NCBI RefSeq assembly: GCF_008041945.1
Contig: NZ_VKAD01000001.1
Span: forward strand, 1,302,001 to 1,366,000
Source of the DNA: Reinekea thalattae
GTDB taxonomy: Bacteria; Pseudomonadota; Gammaproteobacteria; Pseudomonadales; Natronospirillaceae
Reading direction: 5' to 3'
Length of the DNA stretch: 64,000 nt
The notes beneath the pieces were generated by a model. It was not told the DNA's origin, searched no databases, and saw only the letters and a list, made by a program, of their open reading frames with translations. Of the stretch, positions 39,379 through 47,629 are shown piece after piece. The translations under genes and the position numbers were made by a program. Every line of letters begins with the position of its first letter. The stretch's first letter is position 1.

Positions 39379-40692
39379 CTATTGCTCGTAAGGCTCTTTC
39401 AGCCTAGCCACACCGAATCGTTGCTCAGAAAGATCAAACCGCTTTAATAGCTGCTTGAAGTCTTTCTTTTGTATTCTTATTTGAATAGATACGGTGCCAT
39501 TATCTTCATAGTTTTCTGACACAATCGCATTATGCTCAAATAACGCTGCCCGTAATGCCAATTCATGGGGTTGCAGCTCAATTGACTTATCAATCACTTC
39601 ATCGCCGAGCAATTCTGCAATCGCAGAGTTAATCAACTGGGTACCTTCACCATTATAAGCAGACACCCAAACGCGTACTGGCACGCCCTGCTCATTTCGC
39701 TCAATGGCTGGCTTAAAGTCGTCTAACAGATCAATCTTGTTAAACACCTCTAAGCGAGGAATCTGATGGCTACCAATTTCATCGAGCACATTTTCAACCT
39801 GAGCAATATTATTGAGGCGATTTTCGTCAGCACAATCCACAACGTGCAATAAAAGATCGGCTTCGGCGGTTTCTTGCAGCGTTGCTTTAAACGCCTCGAC
39901 CAATTTATGAGGCAAATGCCTGATAAAGCCTACGGTATCGGCCAACACAATGGTTCCCATATCGGGAATTTGCAAGCGACGTAAGGTTGGGTCCAATGTC
40001 GCAAACAATTGATCTGCAGCATAAACCGAGGCATCGGTGAGTCGATTAAAGAGTGTCGATTTACCCGCATTGGTATAGCCAACAAGTGACACTGTTGGCG
40101 TATCTGAACGAGCTCGCGCACGACGAGACTGATTACGCTGGGTTTCGACCTTTTTCAGTTTTTTATTGATCGTACTGATACGAATACGCAACAGGCGGCG
40201 GTCGGTTTCTAGCTGAGTTTCACCTGGACCTCGCAGGCCAATACCACCTTTTTGTCGCTCTAAGTGCGTCCAGCCGCGTACTAAACGCGTGCTTTGGTAT
40301 TGCAGCTGGGCCAGCTCAACTTGCAGCTTACCCTCATGAGTCCGAGCACGCTGGGCAAAAATATCTAAAATCAAACCGGTACGATCGAGCACACGGCATT
40401 CAATTTCTGCTTCAACATTACGTTCTTGGGAAGGGCTTAAGGCGTGATTAAACAGCACCACATCGGCTTGGGTGTCTTTTACTGCTTGGCGAATCTCTTC
40501 TAACTTACCAGTACCGACAAAAAACTTTGAATGAGGCGTTGTGCGGGATGCACGAATATATAAAGCCGGATCAGCACCGGCAGAAACCACCAACTCTTCA
40601 AACTCTACAGGGTCTTCACGGTGGTTGGACTCTGGAAAATCAACATGGACTAGGACTGCCCGATTACCAGCTTCAGCGCGTTCAAAAAACAA
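39379..40692 (-). CDS. hflX: Ribosome-associated GTPase HflX
   Basis: A 437-residue GTPase that splits stalled or stressed ribosomes. The start is a TTG preceded by GGAG eight bases upstream; the first residues MFFERAEAGNRAVLVHVDF align with known HflX starts, which supports this rare codon. It has an N-terminal nucleotide-binding domain (ALSPSQERN, DRTGLILDIFAQRARTHEGK), GLRGPGETQLETDRR, and a G domain with GYTNAGKSTLFN, DTVGFIRHLP and FNKIDL. It follows hfq by 70 bases. Confidence 0.96.
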   Translation of the reverse strand: MFFERAEAGNRAVLVHVDFPESNHREDPVEFEELVVSAGADPALYIRASRTTPHSKFFVGTGKLEEIRQAVKDTQADVVLFNHALSPSQERNVEAEIECRVLDRTGLILDIFAQRARTHEGKLQVELAQLQYQSTRLVRGWTHLERQKGGIGLRGPGETQLETDRRLLRIRISTINKKLKKVETQRNQSRRARARSDTPTVSLVGYTNAGKSTLFNRLTDASVYAADQLFATLDPTLRRLQIPDMGTIVLADTVGFIRHLPHKLVEAFKATLQETAEADLLLHVVDCADENRLNNIAQVENVLDEIGSHQIPRLEVFNKIDLLDDFKPAIERNEQGVPVRVWVSAYNGEGTQLINSAIAELLGDEVIDKSIELQPHELALRAALFEHNAIVSENYEDNGTVSIQIRIQKKDFKQLLKRFDLSEQRFGVARLKEPYEQ

Positions 40693-40762
40693 TTAAAAAA
40701 CTCCGATACCCGGCATTGCCGGGCGATGGGAAGACAACAGCGTGCTATCTATTGACGAGGCA

Positions 40763-41008
40763 CTATTCGACGGTTACGGATTCTTCGCCGTCCATCGAAA
40801 TCTTAACATTGCGCGCAGGCACAACCGTTGAGATAGCGTGCTTATAAACCATTTGGCTGACTGTGTTTTTCAGCAAAATGACAAATTGATCGAAACTTTC
40901 GATCTGACCCTGCAACTTAATGCCGTTAACCAAAAAAATAGATACGGGTATACGCTCTTTTCGTAGCGCGTTTAAGAAAGGGTCTTGTAGAGACTGGCCC
41001 TTCGACAT
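40763..41008 (-). CDS. hfq: RNA chaperone Hfq
   Basis: The ATG at 41008 has AAGGAG six bases upstream and gives 81 residues ([17 protein letters not shown]...). The Sm1 motif region ([19 protein letters not shown]) and Sm2 ([12 protein letters not shown]) are intact, with the distal- and proximal-face residues expected of the hexamer. The C-terminal tail is short ([13 protein letters not shown]), as in Pseudomonas rather than E. coli (102 residues). It sits between miaA and hflX, as in most gammaproteobacteria, but is separated from miaA by 304 bases. Confidence 0.98.
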   Translation of the reverse strand: MSKGQSLQDPFLNALRKERIPVSIFLVNGIKLQGQIESFDQFVILLKNTVSQMVYKHAISTVVPARNVKISMDGEESVTVE

Positions 41009-41312
41009 GGTGGACTCCTTTTTCTTCAAGGATTGTAATAGTAATCGGCTTGCACTCTTTAGCAATAGATCATTGGTCAAATACTCAACCAACGCCTTGC
41101 TCTGTCAGTTCGAAAAACCAGGTATATCCGTGCTTCAAATGCTCCAGCGCCGCCCATTGATAAATGAACTTTATCGAGCCGCTTAAAAACTGGGATAGCC
41201 GCATTCAGTTATTCAATGTCCGGATTCTAAATTATTTTAAATAGATTGTAGATGGCTCAACGCGATTATTTACCGAGAATCTGACGATATTTAGCACTTT
41301 AGGCTGAAATCA
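41009..41312 (-). other. miaA-hfq intergenic region (304 bp)
   Basis: No coding frame is credible here. The stretch presumably carries the hfq promoter, since miaA and hfq are usually closer. TTGACC on the minus strand (41080-41075) is a -35 candidate, but I see no good -10 at the right distance. No terminator was found. Confidence 0.5.
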
Positions 41313-42275
41313 TCACAGCTGACTCAGGATTCGCTGACACCATTGCTCGGTTGAATAGGCTGATATGTCAATTTCGATCAGTTCCGGCCATCCTCTCAAC
41401 CAGGTCAATTGGCGTTTTGCCAGTTGTCGAGTCGCAATAACGCCGCGCTCTACCATCTGTTCATAAGTATAGTCGCCCTGAAAGTATTGCCACATTTGTC
41501 GATAACCAACACTGCGAATTGAGGGTAAATCCAAGTGCAAATCGCCGCGCTCAAATAACAATCGCGCCTCAGCTTCAAAGCCCATCTTCAACATCAGATC
41601 AAAGCGCTCAGCAATACGTTGATGCAACACCTTACGATCATTCGGAATGACCGCATACTGCATTAATCGATAAGGAAACTGCTCAATGGCTGCGCTCGAT
41701 AACTTACCTTTGGCGCTATTGTCTTGTTGCGCCCAAAAACTGGAAATCGGCTTACCGGTTTGGCGATAGACCTCTAACGCGCGCTGAACTCGCTGCGGGT
41801 TCTGCAATTCGATTTGCTGATGAGCAACAGGGTCGACCTCAGCCAACTCGGCGACTAGCGAAGCCAGTCCTTGCTCGGCTAATTGCTGTTGTAATTGTGC
41901 TCGAACAATTTCATCCGAGGCCGGCATTTGTGCTAACGGCTCAACTAACGTTTTAAAATAAAGCATGGTGCCGCCGGTGAGCAAGGGTGTTTTGCCTCGC
42001 GCGACGATGTCATCCATCAACGTCAATGCATCGTTTCGGAACTGCACCGCCGAATAAGACTCGGCTGGATCGCAGATATCAATCAGATGGTGCGGCGCCA
42101 AGGCTAACTCTTCGGCACTGGGTGTTGCTGTGCCAATATTCATACCGCGATAAATTTGCGCCGAGTCGACTGAGATGATTTCGCACTGCCCTTGTTGTAC
42201 CAAAGACATAGCCAAGTTGGTTTTACCTGCCGCTGTAGGGCCCATAAGGAACAGCGCTGTCGGTTTATGCTGCAC
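41313..42275 (-). CDS. miaA: tRNA dimethylallyltransferase
   Basis: Adds the isopentenyl group to A37 of tRNAs reading UNN codons. A 320-residue protein with P-loop [26 protein letters not shown] and [10 protein letters not shown]. The start is a GTG two bases after the mutL stop, with AGAGG inside the end of mutL, so the two are coupled. Order mutL-miaA-hfq is conserved in gammaproteobacteria. Confidence 0.97.
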   Translation of the reverse strand: MQHKPTALFLMGPTAAGKTNLAMSLVQQGQCEIISVDSAQIYRGMNIGTATPSAEELALAPHHLIDICDPAESYSAVQFRNDALTLMDDIVARGKTPLLTGGTMLYFKTLVEPLAQMPASDEIVRAQLQQQLAEQGLASLVAELAEVDPVAHQQIELQNPQRVQRALEVYRQTGKPISSFWAQQDNSAKGKLSSAAIEQFPYRLMQYAVIPNDRKVLHQRIAERFDLMLKMGFEAEARLLFERGDLHLDLPSIRSVGYRQMWQYFQGDYTYEQMVERGVIATRQLAKRQLTWLRGWPELIEIDISAYSTEQWCQRILSQL

Positions 42276-42277
42276 CT

Positions 42278-44134
42278 TTATCGGCCTCTTAAAAACAGTT
42301 TATCGAGATCTTTCATCGTCAACTGAGTCCAGGTTGGGCGGCCATGGTTACATTGGCCACTGCGCTCGGTGCGCTCCATATCTCGTAGCAAAGCATTCAT
42401 TTCAGGAACCGTCAGCTGGCGATTAGCTCTTACAGAACCGTGACACGCCATAGTCGATAGAATTTCGTTACGATGCGCCAAGATAGCATCGGATGTTTCA
42501 TGCTCAACAAAATCGGCCAACACCGACCGTACCAGCTCTGCAGCATTCGATTGCTGCAAGAACACTGGCACTTGGCGAATGGAAACCGTCTCCGGTGCGA
42601 TGCGATCAACCACCAGCCCAAAACTGAGCAATAACTCAGCAAACTGCTCGGCAACATCGGCTTCACGCTCACTCAGCGATAAGCTCAGCGGCACCAATAA
42701 TGGCTGCGCCTGCACCGCCTGTTGATCGTACTGCTGCTTCATCCGCTCGTAGGTAATGCGTTCATGGGCGGCGTGCATATCCACCATAATCAGCCCATGT
42801 TCCGACTGAGAAAGAATATAAACACCGTGTAACTGAGCGACCGCAAAACCCAGCGGAGGAATATCTGACTGTGTTTGTGGCTGATCTGCCGGTGTCACCA
42901 ATTGCTGATAAGCCGCCAACTGTTCGGTCACACCGCTGGATTGCTGAGCGTAGCCATTAGCAGTCTGCGCTATCGAGTGCGAACCAGCAGCGTTAGCAAA
43001 TTGCGCCGTTGGTGCTTCATTCATCGATAACGACGACTGACCCGAAAACTCACCCGCAGCAAGACCTGTGGCTTTTGGCGGCATGGCTTCAATCGTTGAA
43101 TCTGCCGTTAGCGACTGGCCATCCGGTCGGTATTCAGCTAAAGCTCGGTGTAATTGCGAAAACAAAAAGTCGTGCACCAAGCGTTGATCTCGGAACCGAA
43201 CTTCATGTTTTGTAGGGTGAACATTGACATCCACTGCGGCGTTATCAAGTTCTAAATAGAGCACAAAGCAGGCGTGGCGGCCATTGTATAGAACATCGCG
43301 ATAGGCTTGTTTCACCGCATGAGCAATCACCTTATCGCGCACTACTCGGCCATTAACAAAGAAATACTGCATATCCGCAGAAGAACGTGAAAAGGTTGGC
43401 AAGCCGACCCAGCCGGTCATCGTTAAACCCGCACGTTCGGTTTCAATCACCAAGGCATTATTCATAAAGTCCGGGTTAAGCAATTGCGCAATGCGCCGCT
43501 GTTGTTCGGCAGGCGTTGCAGCAGGACGCAAAGCATGAATGGTTCGGCCGTTGTGACTAAGAGAAAAACCAACATCAAAACGTGCTAAGGCTTGCCGCTT
43601 AACCACCTCTTCTAAATGATTAAATTCGGTTTTTTCGGTGCGCAAAAACTTACGTCTCGCTGGGGTATTAAAAAATAGATCGCGCACTTCCACACTGGTG
43701 CCGTCAGTATGCGCCGCAGGCGTCAGATCGACTGCCATATCTCGGCCCTGAGCACTGACTTGCCAAGCGGTATCCTGAGCGGCGGGCTTAGAGGTCAAGG
43801 TCAATCGCGATACCGACGCCACCGACGCCAAGGCTTCACCACGAAACCCAAGCGAATTGAGCGCTTCGAGTTCATCTAACGAATAAACCTTTGAGGTCGC
43901 ATGGCGAGCCAACGCCAAGGGCAAATCGTCCTTACCAATACCACGACCGTTATCACGTACCCGAATTAACTTAACACCGCCCTGTTCGATATCGATATCG
44001 ATTCGAGTGGCTCCGGCATCTAAACAGTTTTCAATCAACTCTTTCACCACCGAGGCGGGGCGTTCAACCACTTCTCCGGCGGCAATTTGGTTGGCTAAAC
44101 GAGGTGAAAGCACCTCAATTTTTCTGGATGTCAT
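42278..44134 (-). CDS. mutL: DNA mismatch repair protein MutL (endonuclease type)
   Basis: The ATG at 44134 has AGGA six bases upstream and gives 618 residues. The GHKL ATPase domain has [19 protein letters not shown] and [14 protein letters not shown] glutamine/serine-rich linker (about 335-430) precedes the C-terminal domain, which contains [19 protein letters not shown] and [10 protein letters not shown]. These are the nuclease-site motifs of MutL proteins that nick DNA themselves, as in Pseudomonas; E. coli MutL lacks them and relies on MutH. Mismatch repair here is therefore probably MutH-independent (inference). Confidence 0.97.
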   Translation of the reverse strand: MTSRKIEVLSPRLANQIAAGEVVERPASVVKELIENCLDAGATRIDIDIEQGGVKLIRVRDNGRGIGKDDLPLALARHATSKVYSLDELEALNSLGFRGEALASVASVSRLTLTSKPAAQDTAWQVSAQGRDMAVDLTPAAHTDGTSVEVRDLFFNTPARRKFLRTEKTEFNHLEEVVKRQALARFDVGFSLSHNGRTIHALRPAATPAEQQRRIAQLLNPDFMNNALVIETERAGLTMTGWVGLPTFSRSSADMQYFFVNGRVVRDKVIAHAVKQAYRDVLYNGRHACFVLYLELDNAAVDVNVHPTKHEVRFRDQRLVHDFLFSQLHRALAEYRPDGQSLTADSTIEAMPPKATGLAAGEFSGQSSLSMNEAPTAQFANAAGSHSIAQTANGYAQQSSGVTEQLAAYQQLVTPADQPQTQSDIPPLGFAVAQLHGVYILSQSEHGLIMVDMHAAHERITYERMKQQYDQQAVQAQPLLVPLSLSLSEREADVAEQFAELLLSFGLVVDRIAPETVSIRQVPVFLQQSNAAELVRSVLADFVEHETSDAILAHRNEILSTMACHGSVRANRQLTVPEMNALLRDMERTERSGQCNHGRPTWTQLTMKDLDKLFLRGR

Positions 44135-44203
44135 CAAAAATCCTAATCGATGTCTGTCCTAGTTACGCCTAACAGTCGGCGCAATAGGCAAATGTCTGGT
44201 GAA

Positions 44204-44239
44204 CTAAGCACCTATAAACTCAGCACCTATAAACTAAGC
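44204..44239 (-). repeat. 15-bp tandem repeat across the amidase stop codon
   Basis: On the minus strand GCTTAGTTTATAGGT (44239-44225) is followed by GCTGAGTTTATAGGT (44224-44210) and then GCTTAG (44209-44204). The stop TAG lies in the first unit; the second unit has GAG in its place, and the third again has TAG, all in the same frame. Confidence 0.9.
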
Positions 44240-45595
44240 GTCTGGAATTACTAATACCTGACCAATGCGAATAGAGGTACTCGACAGATTATTTGCTGAG
44301 ATCAATTTACGCACAGAGGTTCCGTTCCGGCTGGCAATGCTAGATAAAGTATCACCTTGAGAAACGGTATAACGCCGAATAGTGTTTTTATTTTCCTGAC
44401 GCCAGGCAATATAGCTGCCGTCTGGCGCATTACGCTCAAAGTAACGCTGCACGCCATCGCTAATCGCCGTTGCCATCTTTTTGCGATAACTGGCTGAGCC
44501 TAAATTGGCCGCCTCTCGCGGGTTACTGATAAAGCCAGTTTCAACCAATATTGAAGGTACATCTGGGGCACGTAACACAACAAAGTTAGCATGACCCACC
44601 GAGCGTCGGTCGCCATGCAACTTGGTGAAATCACCAATTTCGGATAACACCATGCCGCCAACTTCAACCGAACGTTGCAAGGTAGAGGTCATTGATAAGT
44701 CGACCAGCACCGAACGCAAAACATCGTCTTTATCTTCTAACGAAACGCCGTTAATACCACCAATGGTATCGGCTGCGTTTTCTTGGTCGGCAAGGTATTT
44801 CGCCATTGCGCTGACAGAGCCGCCATTGGAGAGCGCAAACACCGAAGCACCATGTGCCGAAGGTAAACGGTAAGCATCGGCGTGAATCGAAATAAATAGG
44901 TCTGCATTGTTTTCACGGGCAAAGTCGCTGCGTTTTTTTAACGCAACGATGTAATCGCCGGTGCGCGTCATAACCGGTTTATAGCCTGGCAGGGCATCCA
45001 GTTGACGATACAATTCTTTAGCGATTGCCAGCACGACATTTTTTTCATGCAGTTTTCTTGGCCCAATGGCACCTGGGTCTTCACCACCGTGACCGGCATC
45101 AATAACGACTATAATGTCGCGTTTTTGGCTCGTGACTTGCTCAATGGTTTTGGCAGCACTGGGGACAGTTTCGTTAGCCTTAATGGCCAGATCTCTTTCT
45201 AGGTCGATCACCAAGCGATGACCGTACTGCTCGTTCGGCAATAAAGAAAAGCTCCGCGGTGTCATCTCGGCTTGCATATCGAGCACAATACGAACATCGC
45301 TGCCATTACGCACGCCACTGCGGATTCGCTCAATGCCAGTATTATCGAGATCGAGCGCTGCTAACTCGGTTGCTAAGCTGCTGTCTTTAACATCGAGTAC
45401 AATACGATCCGGGTTTTTCAGTACCAGCAAACTGTGCTCGACAGATTCGCTAACATCGAGCACCAGTCGCGTACTATCGGGTGCCGGCCAAATACGAGCA
45501 CTTTCAATGCTGACCGCCTGAACCATAGTTGCCAGCAATAACGATAAGCACAGCGCTGTAAGCTGCCGTACGGATAATCTGTTCTTTGGCTTCAT
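44234..45595 (-). CDS. amiB: Periplasmic N-acetylmuramoyl-L-alanine amidase with AMIN and LysM domains
   Basis: Cleaves septal peptidoglycan between muramic acid and the stem peptide. The ATG at 45595 gives 453 residues with a signal peptide (LTALCLSLLLATMVQA). A GTG at 45613 that overlaps tsaE as GTGA is an equally possible start. Domains: AMIN (about 25-125, VSIESARIWPAPDSTRLVLD), an amidase_3 zinc domain (IVVIDAGHGGEDPGAIG; later HADAYRLPSAHGASVFAL and LVETGFISN) and one LysM repeat (YTVSQGDTLSSIASRNG). The LysM tail is typical of AmiB/AmiC-like enzymes activated by EnvC or NlpD; an EnvC-like gene lies at 62823. A tandem repeat straddles the stop codon. Confidence 0.93.
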   Translation of the reverse strand: MKPKNRLSVRQLTALCLSLLLATMVQAVSIESARIWPAPDSTRLVLDVSESVEHSLLVLKNPDRIVLDVKDSSLATELAALDLDNTGIERIRSGVRNGSDVRIVLDMQAEMTPRSFSLLPNEQYGHRLVIDLERDLAIKANETVPSAAKTIEQVTSQKRDIIVVIDAGHGGEDPGAIGPRKLHEKNVVLAIAKELYRQLDALPGYKPVMTRTGDYIVALKKRSDFARENNADLFISIHADAYRLPSAHGASVFALSNGGSVSAMAKYLADQENAADTIGGINGVSLEDKDDVLRSVLVDLSMTSTLQRSVEVGGMVLSEIGDFTKLHGDRRSVGHANFVVLRAPDVPSILVETGFISNPREAANLGSASYRKKMATAISDGVQRYFERNAPDGSYIAWRQENKNTIRRYTVSQGDTLSSIASRNGTSVRKLISANNLSSTSIRIGQVLVIPDA

Positions 45596-45609
45596 GCTTA
45601 TTTTCAGCC

Positions 45610-46065
45610 TCACGCCATCGCTTCCATCTGTTGAAGTTGCTGTGCGCCCTTATCTGAACAGGCGACTAACCTTAGTTTTCGGCTATTTTGCGCATCTTCA
45701 AAATAAACCTCAATATCTGCTGGCGGTAATAAGCCCGCGCCGCGTTCAGGCCATTCGATTAGCCAAATGGCCTGATGCTGATCAAAATCACGTACGCCTA
45801 AAAACTCCAGCTCTTCTGGGTCTGCTAATCGATAAAGATCAAAATGTAACGCTTCGACCAAATTACCGCTGTATTGTTCAACCAAAGTATAGGTTGGGCT
45901 TTTTACTCGCCCCTGCCAACCAGTGGCTTCAACGACGCAACGAGACAGCGTTGTTTTACCCATTCCTAAAGTGCCTTGCAGATAGATAACACTGCCCGAA
46001 CGGCAAGCTTTTGCTAGCTGAGCACCAAAGGCTGGCATTTGATCTTCTGTTAAACTTCTTTCCAC
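45610..46065 (-). CDS. tsaE: tRNA threonylcarbamoyladenosine biosynthesis ATPase TsaE
   Basis: A 151-residue ATPase of the t6A37 tRNA modification complex, working with TsaB, TsaC and TsaD. It has Walker A GTLGMGKTTLSR and the TsaE signature SPTYTLVEQY, HFDLYRL and WLIEWPERG. The start is a GTG with GGAAG eight bases upstream. It is the first gene of the tsaE-amidase-mutL-miaA series; its end overlaps the alternative amidase start. It diverges from queG across a 437-base gap with a candidate small RNA. Confidence 0.96.
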   Translation of the reverse strand: MERSLTEDQMPAFGAQLAKACRSGSVIYLQGTLGMGKTTLSRCVVEATGWQGRVKSPTYTLVEQYSGNLVEALHFDLYRLADPEELEFLGVRDFDQHQAIWLIEWPERGAGLLPPADIEVYFEDAQNSRKLRLVACSDKGAQQLQQMEAMA

Positions 46066-46203
46066 AACCCTACTTCCAAAAAACCGACATCATTTACGCT
46101 TATCAGATTCACGATAAAACGCGATTCATTCGCTGTTATTCAACCAAAGTGTATCAGCTTTGTACCAACGAGTATTCGCCAGCCAAAAAAAGCAAAAAAG
46201 CGC

Positions 46204-46232
46204 TTGACCAAGCCAATTAATCACTCTAGATT
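46204..46232 (+). promoter_or_regulatory. Candidate sigma-70 promoter in the tsaE-queG gap
   Basis: TTGACC (46204-46209) and TAGATT (46227-46232) are separated by exactly 17 bases. Transcription would start near 46239. It lies too far from queG, and upstream of a terminator, to be an efficient queG promoter, so it more likely drives a short transcript. Confidence 0.5.
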
Positions 46233-46238
46233 GAACGG

Positions 46239-46346
46239 TATAGAAGTTAGGCAGCTAAGTCACTCAAGTGTCTTAAAAACATCTCAGGATTTACTGCCTA
46301 TTTAAAAAAGCCCGAACCGTCTTAAAAACGTCTCTCGGGCTTTTTT
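46239..46346 (+). ncRNA. Candidate small RNA between tsaE and queG
   Basis: A transcript from the promoter at 46204-46232 to the terminator at 46304-46346 would be about 105 nt. It can form a 5' domain closed by TAGGCAG (46248-46254) and CTGCCTA (46294-46300), then the terminator hairpin with its U-tail. The sequence contains two near-identical elements, GTCTTAAAAACATCTC (46270-46285) and GTCTTAAAAACGTCTC (46319-46334), the second in the terminator loop. There is no start codon with a ribosome-binding site and a meaningful frame. I recognise no known RNA family. The gap is divergent, so no flanking gene needs this terminator. Confidence 0.4.
46304..46346. terminator. Orphan bidirectional terminator between divergent tsaE and queG
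   Basis: AAAAAAGCCCGA (46304-46315) and TCGGGCTTTTTT (46335-46346) are perfect 12-base arms around a 19-base loop, with a T-run on each strand. Neither flanking gene ends here, which implies a transcript arising within the gap. Confidence 0.85.
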
Positions 46347-46502
46347 ATGCCTACGACTTACAGCTCAGGCTATTATGATATTTATTCGGCTTTGCACTCA
46401 CCTACGTTACTTGGCTGCCGCCGAAGGTTTAGATAATCGACCGCAGCGACGCTACACTCAATAACGCCAATTCATCATAACCTAGCACACGATTATCAAT
46501 CC

Positions 46503-47597
46503 ATGCAGCCTACCAACTCCATCATAGCAACATCAGGTGAATTAACTCTAGCTGAACAGATCCGTCAGCTGGGCTTAAACTTAGGTTTGCAGGCCGTACA
46601 CTTTAGCTCGCCTTCAACCGATGAACACGAATTACGCTTCCAACAATGGCTCGATGCCGGTCATCATGGCGAAATGGATTGGCTACAACGCAATAAAGAT
46701 AAACGCTTTCACGGTGGCCAACTGCACCCCGGCACCAAGACTGTGATTTCGGTACGTATGGATTACCTGCCCGACGGTGCGCCGCCATTCAACATTCTTT
46801 CCGACCCGAACAAAGCTTATGTTGCCCGCTATGCGGTAGGCCGCGACTACCATAAGGTGCTGCGCAAACGGCTGACACTCTTTGCTAAACAGATTGCACA
46901 ACTGGCTGGCGAGCATGGCTATCGCCCGTTTGTCGACAGCGCACCTGTCATGGAACGCCAATTGGCCGAAAAGAGCGGCATGGGTTGGATTGGTAAAAAC
47001 ACCCTATTATTAGCGCCGGGCGCGGGCAGTTGGTTCTTTTTAGGTGAGTTATTTACCGACTTAGAACTGCCGTTCGATGAACCGTTTGAAAAAAATCACT
47101 GTGGCAGCTGCCAAGAATGCTTGGTGAAATGCCCGACCGATGCCTTTACTCAAGCTGGGGTATTGGATGCAAGAAAATGCATTAGCTATTTGACCATCGA
47201 ATACAGCGGCAGCATTCCTGTCGATCTGAGAAGTAAAATGGGCAACCGAATTTACGGCTGCGACGATTGCCAACTGGTGTGCCCACACAATAACAAAGCC
47301 GATACCTCGGCCGAGTCCGACTTTACGCCGCGACATCAACTCGATCAGGCTTCACTTACCGACTTATTCAGTTGGGACGAGACAACCTTTTTAAGCCGAA
47401 CCGAAGGCAGTCCGATCCGGCGTATTGGTTATCAACAGTGGTTACGCAACATCGCTATTGCATTGGGTAATGGCGAGCCGAGTCATCAGGTCATCCAATT
47501 ATTGAGTAATAAACTCGGCTGTTATTCAGAGCTGCTCGATGAACACCTTCGCTGGGCCATTGAGCAGCTAGAACAACGCTTAACCATCAACTCATAA
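46503..47597 (+). CDS. queG: Epoxyqueuosine reductase
   Basis: The cobalamin- and iron-sulfur-dependent enzyme of the last step of queuosine tRNA modification. It has 364 residues with two 4Fe-4S motifs, CGSCQECLVKCP and CDDCQLVCP, and the cobalamin-binding region AVGRDYHKVLRKRL. The ATG has no strong ribosome-binding site. Divergence from tsaE is a conserved gammaproteobacterial feature. The last six codons including the stop are duplicated in tandem. Confidence 0.97.
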   Translation: MQPTNSIIATSGELTLAEQIRQLGLNLGLQAVHFSSPSTDEHELRFQQWLDAGHHGEMDWLQRNKDKRFHGGQLHPGTKTVISVRMDYLPDGAPPFNILSDPNKAYVARYAVGRDYHKVLRKRLTLFAKQIAQLAGEHGYRPFVDSAPVMERQLAEKSGMGWIGKNTLLLAPGAGSWFFLGELFTDLELPFDEPFEKNHCGSCQECLVKCPTDAFTQAGVLDARKCISYLTIEYSGSIPVDLRSKMGNRIYGCDDCQLVCPHNNKADTSAESDFTPRHQLDQASLTDLFSWDETTFLSRTEGSPIRRIGYQQWLRNIAIALGNGEPSHQVIQLLSNKLGCYSELLDEHLRWAIEQLEQRLTINS

Positions 47598-47621
47598 ATT
47601 TTAACCATCAACTCATAAATA
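47580..47621 (+). repeat. 21-bp tandem duplication of the queG 3' end
   Basis: TTAACCATCAACTCATAAAT at 47580-47599 recurs exactly at 47601-47620 (20 of 20 identical, period 21). The TAA of queG is in the first copy, and the second copy repeats it in the same frame. Confidence 0.95.
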
Positions 47622-47629
47622 AGGCTGAA

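Noticed and set aside
40709-40723. CCCGGC/GCCGGG hairpin followed by Ts between hfq and hflX, considered as a terminator
   Set aside because: Eight bases, including the hflX ribosome-binding site, separate the stem from the T-run, so it is not a standard terminator. It could still modulate hflX.
45594-45989. Plus-strand open frame of 131 codons over tsaE
   Set aside because: It is antisense to an intact tsaE with all motifs; no start signals.
46011-46220. Plus-strand open frame of 69 codons running into the tsaE-queG gap
   Set aside because: It begins inside tsaE antisense, has no ribosome-binding site, and is rich in random low-complexity lysine at the end. The gap is better explained by a non-coding RNA.
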